Assembly: GCF_004135975.1 (NCBI RefSeq)
Contig: NZ_CP026538.1
Span: 620,001 to 684,000, forward strand
Direction: 5' to 3'
Length of the DNA: 64,000 bases
DNA from: Solidesulfovibrio carbinolicus
Lineage (GTDB): Bacteria; Desulfobacterota; Desulfovibrionia; Desulfovibrionales; Desulfovibrionaceae
The position numbers and the translations under genes are program-made. Shown piece after piece: positions 17,689-24,858 of the stretch; positions within the stretch are counted from its first letter, which is position 1; each line of letters begins with the position of its first letter. The notes below the pieces were generated by a model. It made no database searches and had not been told where the DNA came from. It worked only from the letters and a program-made list of their open reading frames with translations.

Positions 17689-18033
17689 TTAGTTGAAATA
17701 CTTGTTTTGCAGCCACTGCTTGATGGCGCCGGTGGGGGCGTAGACGCCCTTATTAAATCCCACCTCGGCCATGAAATCCTCGGCCAGATCCTCGGGGATC
17801 TCAAACGAGGCCAGTTCCACGCAGTCCTCGGAGTTGCGCCGCACCAGCGACAGCTTGGGTTCACCGGTCCAGGTGTTGATCACGAAATACGTGGAAAAAT
17901 CGTTCTTCGAGGTTACGGGCTTATGCTGGGCATGCCAGGAGTTGTTTCCCCATTCGAGATACAAGGTCACGGCGTCTTCCGGGGTCATGTCCCAATCGAT
18001 GACAAGGCCGGACAGGTCGTGCTGCGTCTGCAT
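17689..18033 (-). CDS. Conserved-looking small cytosolic protein, unknown function
   Basis: 114 residues, acidic, no membrane segment. Trp-rich in the middle (YLEWGNNSWHAQ, INTWTGEPKLSLV) and ending in a helix GAIKQWLQNKYFN. I do not recognise a family. It has all marks of a real, separately regulated gene: GGAGG 8 nt before the ATG at 18033, a good sigma-70 promoter about 50 nt upstream, and its own intrinsic terminator. The upstream region is AT-rich compared with the window. Confidence 0.75.
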   Translation of the reverse strand: MQTQHDLSGLVIDWDMTPEDAVTLYLEWGNNSWHAQHKPVTSKNDFSTYFVINTWTGEPKLSLVRRNSEDCVELASFEIPEDLAEDFMAEVGFNKGVYAPTGAIKQWLQNKYFN

Positions 18034-18371
18034 GCGTATCCTCCATGGCGCGGGTTTCGCGTTTCGTTGTCTGCAACCGATATGAGACAAATCTAATCCA
18101 TTTTGTCCTCTGGTCAAGCAGGAAATGGCAAAAAGCTGGAAGAAGAACCGCCGATAAATCATATTTATTGGAATTTATTTATGAAAAATCTTGCTTTCAG
18201 GGCAGCGCCAATCGGTCTATCGTGCCGGCGTATGGCGATTGAGTCCGCATTTGTTCGGCCTTGGGCTGGAGGGGACAGGCGTTGGCTGTCCGCCAAGGGG
18301 GGCTGGCGAGATCGCGGCAACGGCGAACTGGCGGACCGAAGCGGGACTGCCGCGTCGGGGGAGGGTGAGGC
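18034..18371. other. AT-rich divergent intergenic region
   Basis: 338 nt between the small leftward gene and the sensor kinase. Positions about 18060-18230 are clearly AT-richer than the window. The promoter of the leftward gene lies at 18090-18117. I see no gene in the rest; any promoter for the rightward kinase is not obvious. Confidence 0.6.
18090..18117 (-). promoter_or_regulatory. Sigma-70-type promoter for the 17689-18033 gene
   Basis: Minus strand: -35 TTGACC (18117-18112), 16-nt spacer, -10 TAGATT (18095-18090). It predicts a transcript start near 18083 and a leader of about 50 nt ending in GGAGG. Confidence 0.55.
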
Positions 18372-20087
18372 GTGACGCATCCGAGACCGAGGGCGGGCAA
18401 GGGGCTGGCGGCGAGGCGTGGGGCGTTGGGTGGAGAGGCCGGCCGGACGGCGTTGCGGCCGCGGCCGTGGGCAACGGTTCTGGCCCGGCTCCTTGGGGGG
18501 CTGTGTCTGGCTTGGATGGTTCTGGCTCCGGCGGCGGTCCTGGCCGTGGAACTCTCGCCGCCCGAAGCCCGCTACGTGGCTGAACGGGGTGTGGTCACCC
18601 TGTGCGTGGACCCGGACTGGCCGCCGTTTGAGACCATCGACGCCGCCGGCCGCCACGTCGGCATCGCCGCCGACCTGCTCGGGCTTGTGGCCGAACGCAC
18701 TGGCCTGCGCTTTACGCTTGTGCCCACCGCCTCCTGGGACGAAAGCCTTGAAGCGGCGCGCCAGGGCCGCTGCCGGGCGCTCAGCTTCCTCAACCGGACG
18801 CCCCAACGCGAGCAGTGGCTGCTGTTCACCCGACCGCTTTTAAGCGACGTCAACGTCTTTATCACCCGCGAGGAGCATGCCTTCATCGCCGACCCGGGCC
18901 GGCTAGACGGCGAGACCATCGTCTTTCCCTCGGGCACGGCCATGGAAGAACTGATCCGCCGAGACTACCCCAACCTCAACATCCTCACCACGGCCAGCGA
19001 GGACGAGGCCATCGCCATGGTGTCCGACCGCCAGGCGGACATGACCATGCGCTCGCTCATCGTCGCCGCCTACACCATCAAGAAGCGCGGGCTGTTCAAT
19101 CTCAAAATCGCCGGCCAGCTCCCGTACTATGCCAACAACCTGGGCCTGGGCGTTGTCGGCGACGACCGGACGCTGGTCGATATCCTCAACAAGGGCATCG
19201 ACACCATTACCACGGCCGAGCGGGCGGCCATCGAGAACCGGCACGTGTCCATCAACGTCCAGACCGTGACGGATTACGGAGCCTTGGCCAAGGTGCTGGG
19301 CGCGGTCCTGGCCTTGGCCGCCCTGGGCGGGGTATGGGCGATCAAGGTCAAGCGGCTCAACACGGCGCTGCGCCGGGAGATCGAGCGCCGGGAGGAGCTT
19401 GAGCGGATGCGCGAGGACGTGGAGCAGATCATCCGCCACGATCTGGTCACGCCCCTGTCCGGGATCATCGGCATTCCGGAGCTGCTGGAAACCGAGGAAA
19501 ACCTGACGCCCCAGCAACGGGAGCTCTTGCGCCATGCCGCCACCTCCGGCCGGCGCATGTTGGCCACCATTCGCCTGGCCGGCGATCTGGCCCGGATGGA
19601 GAAAGGAACCTATCACGTCGCCAAGGCCGATTGCGACGTGCTCGGGATCATCCGGGCGGCGCGGGTCAATCTGGACAAGCTTTTCGCCCTCAAGGGACTT
19701 GCCTTTGCCGTGTCCCTGGACGGGCGGCCGGCCGGGGCCGTGGACCGCGCCCTGGCCCGGGGGGACGCCAATCTGCTGGGCAACCTGTTCGAGAATCTGC
19801 TCAAAAACGCGGCTGAGGCCTCGCCCCAAGGCGGGGAAGTCGCGATCGACATCCGGCTTCCCGACGGGACGGTCGCCGTGCGCAACCAAGGCCAAGTGCC
19901 GCCGGACATCGTGGACACGTTTTTCGAGAAATACGTCACCCGGGGCAAGACCTTCGGGACCGGCCTTGGAACCTATTCGGCCCGGCTCATCGCCCGGGCC
20001 CACGGCGGCGACGCGGTCCTGGACCTCGGCGAACCCGATCAGGTCACGGTGCGGGTCTTGCTGCCGGGCCTTACAGCGGCGCGTTGA
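18372..20087 (+). CDS. Membrane histidine kinase with a periplasmic solute-binding sensor domain
   Basis: 571 residues. A basic N-terminus and membrane anchor at about 34-58 are followed by a periplasmic family 3 solute-binding domain (about 65-295: VVTLCVDPDWPPFETIDAAG, GIAADLLGLVAERTGLRFT). A second membrane segment covers about 305-325. Then come a short coiled coil, the dimerisation helix with His356 (IIRHDLVTPLSG), and an ATPase domain with N-box NLFENLLKNAAEA. The final G-box GTGLGTYSARLIARAHGG is HWE/PAS-kinase-like. Arrangement resembles a short BvgS-type receptor without PAS, receiver or Hpt. The GTG at 18372 follows GAGGGTGAGG. No response regulator is adjacent, so the partner is unknown; an amino acid or similar small ligand is likely. 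Confidence 0.9.
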   Translation: MTHPRPRAGKGLAARRGALGGEAGRTALRPRPWATVLARLLGGLCLAWMVLAPAAVLAVELSPPEARYVAERGVVTLCVDPDWPPFETIDAAGRHVGIAADLLGLVAERTGLRFTLVPTASWDESLEAARQGRCRALSFLNRTPQREQWLLFTRPLLSDVNVFITREEHAFIADPGRLDGETIVFPSGTAMEELIRRDYPNLNILTTASEDEAIAMVSDRQADMTMRSLIVAAYTIKKRGLFNLKIAGQLPYYANNLGLGVVGDDRTLVDILNKGIDTITTAERAAIENRHVSINVQTVTDYGALAKVLGAVLALAALGGVWAIKVKRLNTALRREIERREELERMREDVEQIIRHDLVTPLSGIIGIPELLETEENLTPQQRELLRHAATSGRRMLATIRLAGDLARMEKGTYHVAKADCDVLGIIRAARVNLDKLFALKGLAFAVSLDGRPAGAVDRALARGDANLLGNLFENLLKNAAEASPQGGEVAIDIRLPDGTVAVRNQGQVPPDIVDTFFEKYVTRGKTFGTGLGTYSARLIARAHGGDAVLDLGEPDQVTVRVLLPGLTAAR

Positions 20088-20146
20088 GGGCGGAAAACGC
20101 CCCCGGACGCTTCCAGGCGTGCGACCCTAGCCGCCGCATCCCTTAA

Positions 20147-20164
20147 AAAATACGATAGTATTTT
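20147..20164. promoter_or_regulatory. AT-rich 18-bp palindrome, copy 1
   Basis: AAAATACGATAGTATTTT lies between the convergent ends of the sensor kinase and the 20231 gene. The same 18-bp frame (AAAATACGA.-GTATTTT) recurs at 22123. Surrounding A/T runs extend the stem to 9 bp. It could be an operator or a transcript-end hairpin. Confidence 0.5.
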
Positions 20165-20230
20165 TTGAAAAATTAATGATTTTAGTTTCTTGTCCGCAAG
20201 GCGCCATGGGCGCTTTGCGCGGACCCGAAA

Positions 20231-20935
20231 CTAGCCGCACAGCCGGCAGGCGGCCAGGGCGGCCTGGCCCCGGGCGGCCACGGTGTCGGGCACGAGATCC
20301 CAGCCGTCAAAGCGCGTGAACGTAGCCGGATCGGCGGCGGCCCGGGACAGGGCGGCCAGCAAGGTCTTGGCGGGAGAGGGCTTGATACGCTCGATGGCCA
20401 GGGCGGCCAGCCCCCGGGCTTCGGGGGAGCAGTCGTCCAGAGCGGCGGTCAGTTCCGGCAAGGCCCGGGCGGCCAGCTGGGGCGCGGCCTGGGCCAGCCG
20501 GGCGATGGCCCACCAGGCCCCCAGGCGCAAGGGCGCGTGGTCGATGAAGGTGCAGTCGCCCTCCATGTCCTGGACGTAGGAAATAAGAATGCGGTGGTAG
20601 TCGGCGGCAAGCGTCGGCGTGCGGGCGAGCGTTTCGCCCATGCACTGGGGGATGCCCCAGGCGATGTTGCCCGACTCCTCGTTGACCCGCCACATGAGGT
20701 TGCGCCAAACCTCCCGGGCGTCTTCCAGGCGCGTGGCGGCCATGTCGGCCATGGACGCGCCAAAGGCCACCACGGCCCGCCAGCCGATGACGGCCTCGGG
20801 ACTGAGGAGCAGGGAAAAAAGCGGTCCCTGGCGGTTGATGGGCGCGATGGGGGCCAGGGCGGCCAGGGCGGCCTCGGCGGTCGGCAACGCAAGAGCCTCG
20901 CGAACGTCGGTCATGAGGCGGCGGCGGGAGGGCAT
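20231..20935 (-). CDS. HEAT-like helical protein, similar to the Desulfovibrio DVU0298 type
   Basis: 234 residues, cytosolic and almost all helical, with repeated Ala/Leu-rich units typical of HEAT or armadillo folds (AALAALAPIAPINRQGPLFS, ALPELTAALDDCSPEARGLA). A conserved-looking core EESGNIAWGIPQCMGE lies near the middle. From memory this resembles proteins annotated after D. vulgaris DVU0298; no molecular function is known to me. The start at 20935 has GGAGCG upstream; a start 11 residues earlier is possible. It is the last gene of a leftward set with a TPR gene and two other hypotheticals. Confidence 0.7.
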   Translation of the reverse strand: MPSRRRLMTDVREALALPTAEAALAALAPIAPINRQGPLFSLLLSPEAVIGWRAVVAFGASMADMAATRLEDAREVWRNLMWRVNEESGNIAWGIPQCMGETLARTPTLAADYHRILISYVQDMEGDCTFIDHAPLRLGAWWAIARLAQAAPQLAARALPELTAALDDCSPEARGLAALAIERIKPSPAKTLLAALSRAAADPATFTRFDGWDLVPDTVAARGQAALAACRLCG

Positions 20936-21096
20936 GGCGGCGCTCCAAAAACGCCTCGCCGACGCCATGGCGTCGGCGAGGCGGCAAGTGACCCGTGTCG
21001 AATCGTCGCCGGAAGCGGGCGGCGTTTTGCTGTCAACTCACCGAAACCATGGCCTGTTCGTGCAACACGGCCACGGCAGCTTTCAAGGGCGCGGCG

Positions 21097-21726
21097 TTAG
21101 GCCTTCAGGGCGGCTTCGATCTCGCGCACCATGTCGGGATGGGGCTCGAAGCCGGTGGCCCGGGCCTGGGCGACCAGCTCCTGGGCCTTGGCGAAATCGC
21201 CGCGCTCCATGGCCACCAGGGCCAGATTGTTGATGGCCGGCCCGAACTGGGGTTCGATGGCCAGGGCCTTCTGGCTGAAGTTCTCGGCCGCGTCCAGCTT
21301 GCCCTGCATAAAAAGGGCGCTGCCCAGGGTGGCCAGGGCCTGGACGTACTTCTCGTCGATCTTAATCGCCCGGCGCAGGGCCTTTTCGGCCTTTTCGATG
21401 TCGCCGCGCTGGAGATGGACAAAGCCGATGTTGCCGTAGGGCACGGCGAAAAGGGGCCGGGCCCGGCAGGCCTTTTCGTTCCATTCCAGACAGCCGTCGA
21501 GGTCGCCCTTGTTCATGGCCAGGCCGCCGAGCTGCACATAGCCCTCGGCCAGGCTCGGCGAACACTCCACGGCCTGGTGGAATTCCGCCTCGGCCTCGAT
21601 CAGGCGTCCCTTGGCCACGTAGGCCGTGCCCAGGTTGTAGTGGGACACGCCGCAGCCGGGGTTCTGGGACAGGCGTTTTTTAAGCTCGTCGATGAATTCG
21701 TCGGGAGTGCGGGCGGTGTAATCCAT
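21097..21726 (-). CDS. Tetratricopeptide repeat protein
   Basis: 209 residues, soluble. At least four TPR units: SHYNLGTAYVAKGRLIEAEA, GYVQLGGLAMNKGDLDGCLE, PYGNIGFVHLQRGDIEKAEK, ALATLGSALFMQGKLDAAEN, and a fifth around NNLALVAMERGDFAKAQE. Each keeps the Gly8/Ala20/Pro32-type pattern (SPSLAEG, RPLFAVP, EPQFGPA). It is a protein-interaction scaffold with no enzymatic domain. It lies 18 nt downstream of the 21745-22104 gene and is therefore probably co-transcribed with it. Confidence 0.9.
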   Translation of the reverse strand: MDYTARTPDEFIDELKKRLSQNPGCGVSHYNLGTAYVAKGRLIEAEAEFHQAVECSPSLAEGYVQLGGLAMNKGDLDGCLEWNEKACRARPLFAVPYGNIGFVHLQRGDIEKAEKALRRAIKIDEKYVQALATLGSALFMQGKLDAAENFSQKALAIEPQFGPAINNLALVAMERGDFAKAQELVAQARATGFEPHPDMVREIEAALKA

Positions 21727-21744
21727 GGATGATCCTTCTCGGCG

Positions 21745-22104
21745 TTATTTGGTTGGCCCCAGCTCGGCGTCAAGGCCTTCGCGGACCAGCAGTTCCTTGT
21801 ACCATTTGCAAAAGCTGTACATGCCCCGGTGGCGTTCGGAGCCGGACATGACCCCGACGCACAGCTCCCAGGCCCCTTTGGCGAACTCTTCCGAGGCCCC
21901 GGGCACGGTGGTCAAAAATTCGGCCACGAGCTGCTGGCTGGTGCGGCGCGAGGCGTCCTCGCGCAGGTCCAGCGGGTCCATGGGTTCCTGGAAGGGGTCC
22001 CAGTTGTCGTAGCCGATCTTGTCGATGAACTTGCGGCGACGGGGTTTGACCTTGTCGTAGATGGCGCGCTTGAGTTCGGCCAGCTCTTCGGGACTGTGGG
22101 CCAT
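21745..22104 (-). CDS. Conserved-looking hypothetical protein, 119 residues
   Basis: No family recognised. The N-terminal half is basic and charged (AELKRAIYDKVKPRRRKFID), followed by YDNWDPFQEPMDPLDLRED. The C-terminal half is helical with WELCVGVMSGSERHRGMYSF and an aromatic stretch CKWYKELLVREG. Cytosolic. The start at 22104 is chosen for the GAGAGAG ahead of it; 13 in-frame upstream residues overlap the palindrome at 22123 and are rejected. It is first of the leftward trio ending at 20231. Confidence 0.72.
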   Translation of the reverse strand: MAHSPEELAELKRAIYDKVKPRRRKFIDKIGYDNWDPFQEPMDPLDLREDASRRTSQQLVAEFLTTVPGASEEFAKGAWELCVGVMSGSERHRGMYSFCKWYKELLVREGLDAELGPTK

Positions 22105-22122
22105 GCGTCTCTCTCGTTTCTT

Positions 22123-22140
22123 AAAATACGAACGTATTTT
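22123..22140. promoter_or_regulatory. AT-rich 18-bp palindrome, copy 2
   Basis: AAAATACGAACGTATTTT, a perfect palindrome 19 nt upstream of the start of the 22104 gene. It shares 16 of 18 positions with the palindrome at 20147. Position and symmetry suggest a dimeric repressor or activator site controlling the leftward trio, but it also sits 67 nt after the stop of the YkgJ-type gene. Confidence 0.55.
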
Positions 22141-22206
22141 CAAGAAAAGTCATAGTTGTGGCGTGTTGCCGGCAAGATGCCGGAGGCGCGCCCCGTGGGC
22201 GCGACG

Positions 22207-23061
22207 CTAATCCGCCTTGCCGCCGGACTCGCCGTCCGGGCCGGGCAGGACCCAGGACGTGCCCCCGGTGCAGGAGGAACAGGCGGGCGAGCCGGCCTGT
22301 TCGCCGCAGGAGCCACAGGCCGAGCCGGCCGGGCCGCCGGCCGGGGCGAAGGGATCGGCCGCGGCCGCCCACTTGGCTTCCTGCTCGTGCAGCTTGACCA
22401 TTTCTTCCTCGGTCAAAAGGCCCAGGAACTCGTCGTCGAAATCCGTGACCAGGGCAAAGGACACCGGCACGAGCATTTCGGCCATCAGCGGCAGCTTGGT
22501 GGGGATGGAGGCCACCAGTTCCTGGGACAGGGCCACGAGCTTGTCCTGGAGCTTTTCGATCTTGACCGTGGGATAGCGGCCGCCCGGGGCGAAGCCGGTA
22601 TTGCCGCAGGTGCGGGCCTCGCCGGAAATCTCCAGGGGCACGCCGTAGAGCCGGCAGGTGAGGGGGCGGCTTTTGTAGAGGATGCAACGGTCGTCGTCGC
22701 CCAGAAGCGGGCAGCGGATGCGCTCGCGGGCGATGCTTTCGAGGATCTCGCGGGTGGACACGCCCTGTTCGTCGGCCCGGAAGGCCTTGCGCTTGAGCTT
22801 GGCGGCGTCGCGGTCGGCGGCGTTGGCCCGCTCCAGCACGGCGTCGCGGGCCGGGCCGGGCGGAAAGGCTTCGTTGAATTTGCGGTTGAGGTACAGGGCC
22901 TCGATAAAGGTCAGGTCGAACAGGGCATGGCAGCAATCGCTGCACCCTTCGCCGCAGCTGACCATGTCCGGGCACAGGGACGCGACCTTGGCGAAGGCGG
23001 CGTCGGCTTCGGCGGCAATGGCTTCATAGCGGGCAAAGGCGGGGGAAAAATCCAACTGCAT
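22207..23061 (-). CDS. YkgJ-family Cys-cluster protein (Zn/Fe-chelating) with Cys-rich tail
   Basis: 284 residues, cytosolic. The YkgJ motif CGEGCSDCC is near residues 36-44, and RCPLLGDDDRCILYKSRPLT with CRLYGVP follows, the usual eight-Cys metal-binding core. The C-terminus carries an unusual extra Cys-rich tail (GSACGSCGEQ, SPACSSCTGG) that could be a second metal knuckle. The start at 23061 (MQLDFSPAFARYEAIA) fits the family, and it lies downstream of the ferredoxin gene (137 nt), transcribed the same way. Function of the family is unsettled; metal chaperone or metalloenzyme assembly is the usual guess. Confidence 0.88.
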   Translation of the reverse strand: MQLDFSPAFARYEAIAAEADAAFAKVASLCPDMVSCGEGCSDCCHALFDLTFIEALYLNRKFNEAFPPGPARDAVLERANAADRDAAKLKRKAFRADEQGVSTREILESIARERIRCPLLGDDDRCILYKSRPLTCRLYGVPLEISGEARTCGNTGFAPGGRYPTVKIEKLQDKLVALSQELVASIPTKLPLMAEMLVPVSFALVTDFDDEFLGLLTEEEMVKLHEQEAKWAAAADPFAPAGGPAGSACGSCGEQAGSPACSSCTGGTSWVLPGPDGESGGKAD

Positions 23062-23198
23062 CGGCGGACTCCGGCGGCCTGGGCCAGCACCGCCCCCGCC
23101 CTGGTGTCCGGCGGAGGGTCGGGCGGCCCGGGCTCAAGACGGCAACGGGAGCGGGACTTTCGCCCGCTCCCGTTGCCGGTTGATATTGCTATGCTTTG

Positions 23199-23387
23199 CT
23201 ACTGCTCTTCGACGATGATGGCTTTCTGGTCGCACACCTCGACGCAGGATTCGCAGCCCAGGCATTCTTCCATGTTGACGGCCACGGCCTTGCCGTCGCG
23301 CATCTCATAAACTTCCACCGGACACACGTCCACGCATTCGCCGTCGCCAATGCATTTTTGCGTGTCAACAATGACGCGATATCCCAT
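23199..23387 (-). CDS. Ferredoxin with a Cys-to-Asp site I, D. africanus ferredoxin III type
   Basis: 62-residue low-potential electron carrier. Site I reads KCIGDGECVDVCP: Cys12, Asp15, Cys18, Cys22, so the second cluster ligand is Asp instead of Cys. Site II reads CLGCESCVEVC, a full 4Fe-4S ligand set. Without the initiator Met the ligands fall at 11/14/17/21, the numbering of D. africanus ferredoxin III, whose site I converts between [3Fe-4S] and [4Fe-4S] forms. The highly acidic composition is typical. GGAGGTGTTT precedes the ATG at 23387; an upstream in-frame ATG would add 15 unlike residues and is rejected. Confidence 0.95.
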   Translation of the reverse strand: MGYRVIVDTQKCIGDGECVDVCPVEVYEMRDGKAVAVNMEECLGCESCVEVCDQKAIIVEEQ

Positions 23388-23760
23388 AAACACCTCCGCT
23401 TCCCACTTCGTATGAAAAAAATTTGTTGTCATGACGAAGGGTTAGTCAGACATGGCAGAAACGAACCAGAAGGATCAGGCAGGCTTACCGTCGCGTCCGT
23501 CCCGTGTCAAGGCGGCGCGAACCGGCCGGTCCCGGCAGCGGGGCTGCCGGAACTTTTTTTTCTGTATTTTGGGGACTCCTGCCGGAGTTCTGTCGTGGGG
23601 CGTAACCGGCACGCCCTGGATTCGTCTTGGTATCATGCTGAAAATAAGAGGGTTTTTTTATTAAAAAAGGGCTAAAGTTCCTGTTGGGAAATGCCGAAAA
23701 GCGTGATGAAGCCGAAGTTTAACCTTTTGACGCAGGGATGCCTGAAAGCCAGGGAAGGCC
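23388..23760. other. Intergenic region with orphan terminator
   Basis: 373 nt between the divergent ferredoxin and glycosyltransferase-like genes. It holds a strong rightward terminator at 23532-23561 with no gene in front of it, and AT-rich sequence at 23640-23670. A 70-codon open frame at 23452-23664 runs straight through the terminator and is not credible. Confidence 0.65.
23532..23561 (+). terminator. Orphan intrinsic terminator
   Basis: 8-bp GC stem (CCGGCAGC 23532-23539 with GCTGCCGG 23543-23550), 3-nt loop, then AAC and eight T at 23554-23561. It points rightward although the only rightward gene begins 200 nt later, so it may end a small RNA begun in the ferredoxin upstream region. 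Confidence 0.8.
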
Positions 23761-24705
23761 ATGGGCAAGCTAACCTATCTTCGACCGCGACGCGGCGATA
23801 TCCAGCCGGTTCTGGTGCTGCTCACCTCGCACAGGCTCGATTGCTTCCTCGTCTGCATCCGTTGTCTGGAGCGCTACACCGACTGTTCCCGGTTCAAGCG
23901 CATTTACATCGTGGCCAACGCCTTGACCCCGGAGCACTTGGCCATGGCCAAGGGCTTCGTGGCCCGCCACGCCAACGCCGTGCTCCTGGAGCGCGGGCCG
24001 CGCGGCCTGGTTCCGGCCGTGCTGGAGGCCCAAAACGAGATCTACGCCGCCCACATCGACGACGTCATCATCAAGATCGACGAAGACCTGTTCGTCACCC
24101 CGCACTGGCTCGAACACCTCATCGACGGCTACCTCGACCACGCCGAACGTCCTGACGTGCCGCTGGTCATGCCGCTTGTGCCCATAAGCCCGCCCGGGCG
24201 CCACGTCCTCAACCGCTTCCTGCGCCTGTCCTACCCCTCCGAACGCCACATGTTCGTCGGACCGCCCATCGAGGAAAACTGGGTCTACCACCGCTGGATG
24301 TGGGAAAAGCTCGTCCACGAGAATCTGGCCGAGGTCTACCTGCGCGACGCGCCGCCCAAGTATGCCTACGTGGGCTACCTCACCATCAACTGCGTGATTT
24401 TTGACCAGCGTATGATGCGGCTGGTGCTGCCCTTCCCCACCACCAAGGTGGCCGGCCAGACCACCACCGACGAAAAGGCCCTTAACCTGGCCCTTGCCGC
24501 CGGCCACATGAAGGTGGCCGTCCTGGGACGCAGCCTGGCCCATCACTACAGCTTCTCCAAGTGCGAGGACTACCTGCGCTCTCACATGCCGCTTGAGCGG
24601 GTGTGGCGGTTCATGCAGGGCCTGCCCGACGCGCCGGTGGTCGCGCCGCGCCGCCGCTGGCCGGTCGTGCCCGGCGAGCTTAAGCTCCTCAAGGTGGGCG
24701 GCTGA
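23761..24705 (+). CDS. Glycosyltransferase-like protein (GT-A fold)
   Basis: 314 residues, soluble. The N-terminal part QPVLVLLTSHRLDCFLVCIR, followed by RIYIVANAL, fits a nucleotide-sugar binding fold. The acidic motif DDVIIKIDEDLF near residue 100 is a plausible DxD metal site. The C-terminal half is rich in aromatic residues (NWVYHRWMWEKL) and has DEKALNLALAAGHM, then a likely His site in LAHHYSFSKCEDYL. This pattern is GT2-like but I cannot name the donor or acceptor. GGGAAGG precedes the ATG. The gene stands alone, 153 nt before the protein kinase gene. Confidence 0.65.
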   Translation: MGKLTYLRPRRGDIQPVLVLLTSHRLDCFLVCIRCLERYTDCSRFKRIYIVANALTPEHLAMAKGFVARHANAVLLERGPRGLVPAVLEAQNEIYAAHIDDVIIKIDEDLFVTPHWLEHLIDGYLDHAERPDVPLVMPLVPISPPGRHVLNRFLRLSYPSERHMFVGPPIEENWVYHRWMWEKLVHENLAEVYLRDAPPKYAYVGYLTINCVIFDQRMMRLVLPFPTTKVAGQTTTDEKALNLALAAGHMKVAVLGRSLAHHYSFSKCEDYLRSHMPLERVWRFMQGLPDAPVVAPRRRWPVVPGELKLLKVGG

Positions 24706-24858
24706 TCTGGCCTCGGCCCGGGGAGGGAAAGCGGTTTTCACCGGCAGGAGTTGCCGGACAAGCCTTGAAACAGTATGGTTTGCAAACGCGCGCGGCGCGG
24801 GAATGGTCCCGGCGTCGGGCGCGTTTTGTCGTTTGCACGACCACCAAGGGCGGGACGG

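Noticed and set aside
23452-23664. 70-codon rightward frame in the ferredoxin upstream region
   Set aside because: It reads through a strong intrinsic terminator, lacks a ribosome-binding site and has no protein-like pattern.
23690-23760. Possible c-di-GMP (GEMM) riboswitch before the glycosyltransferase gene
   Set aside because: GACGCAGGGATGCC is reminiscent of the conserved GACGCAAAGCC, but the flanking helices and the rest of the motif are not present.
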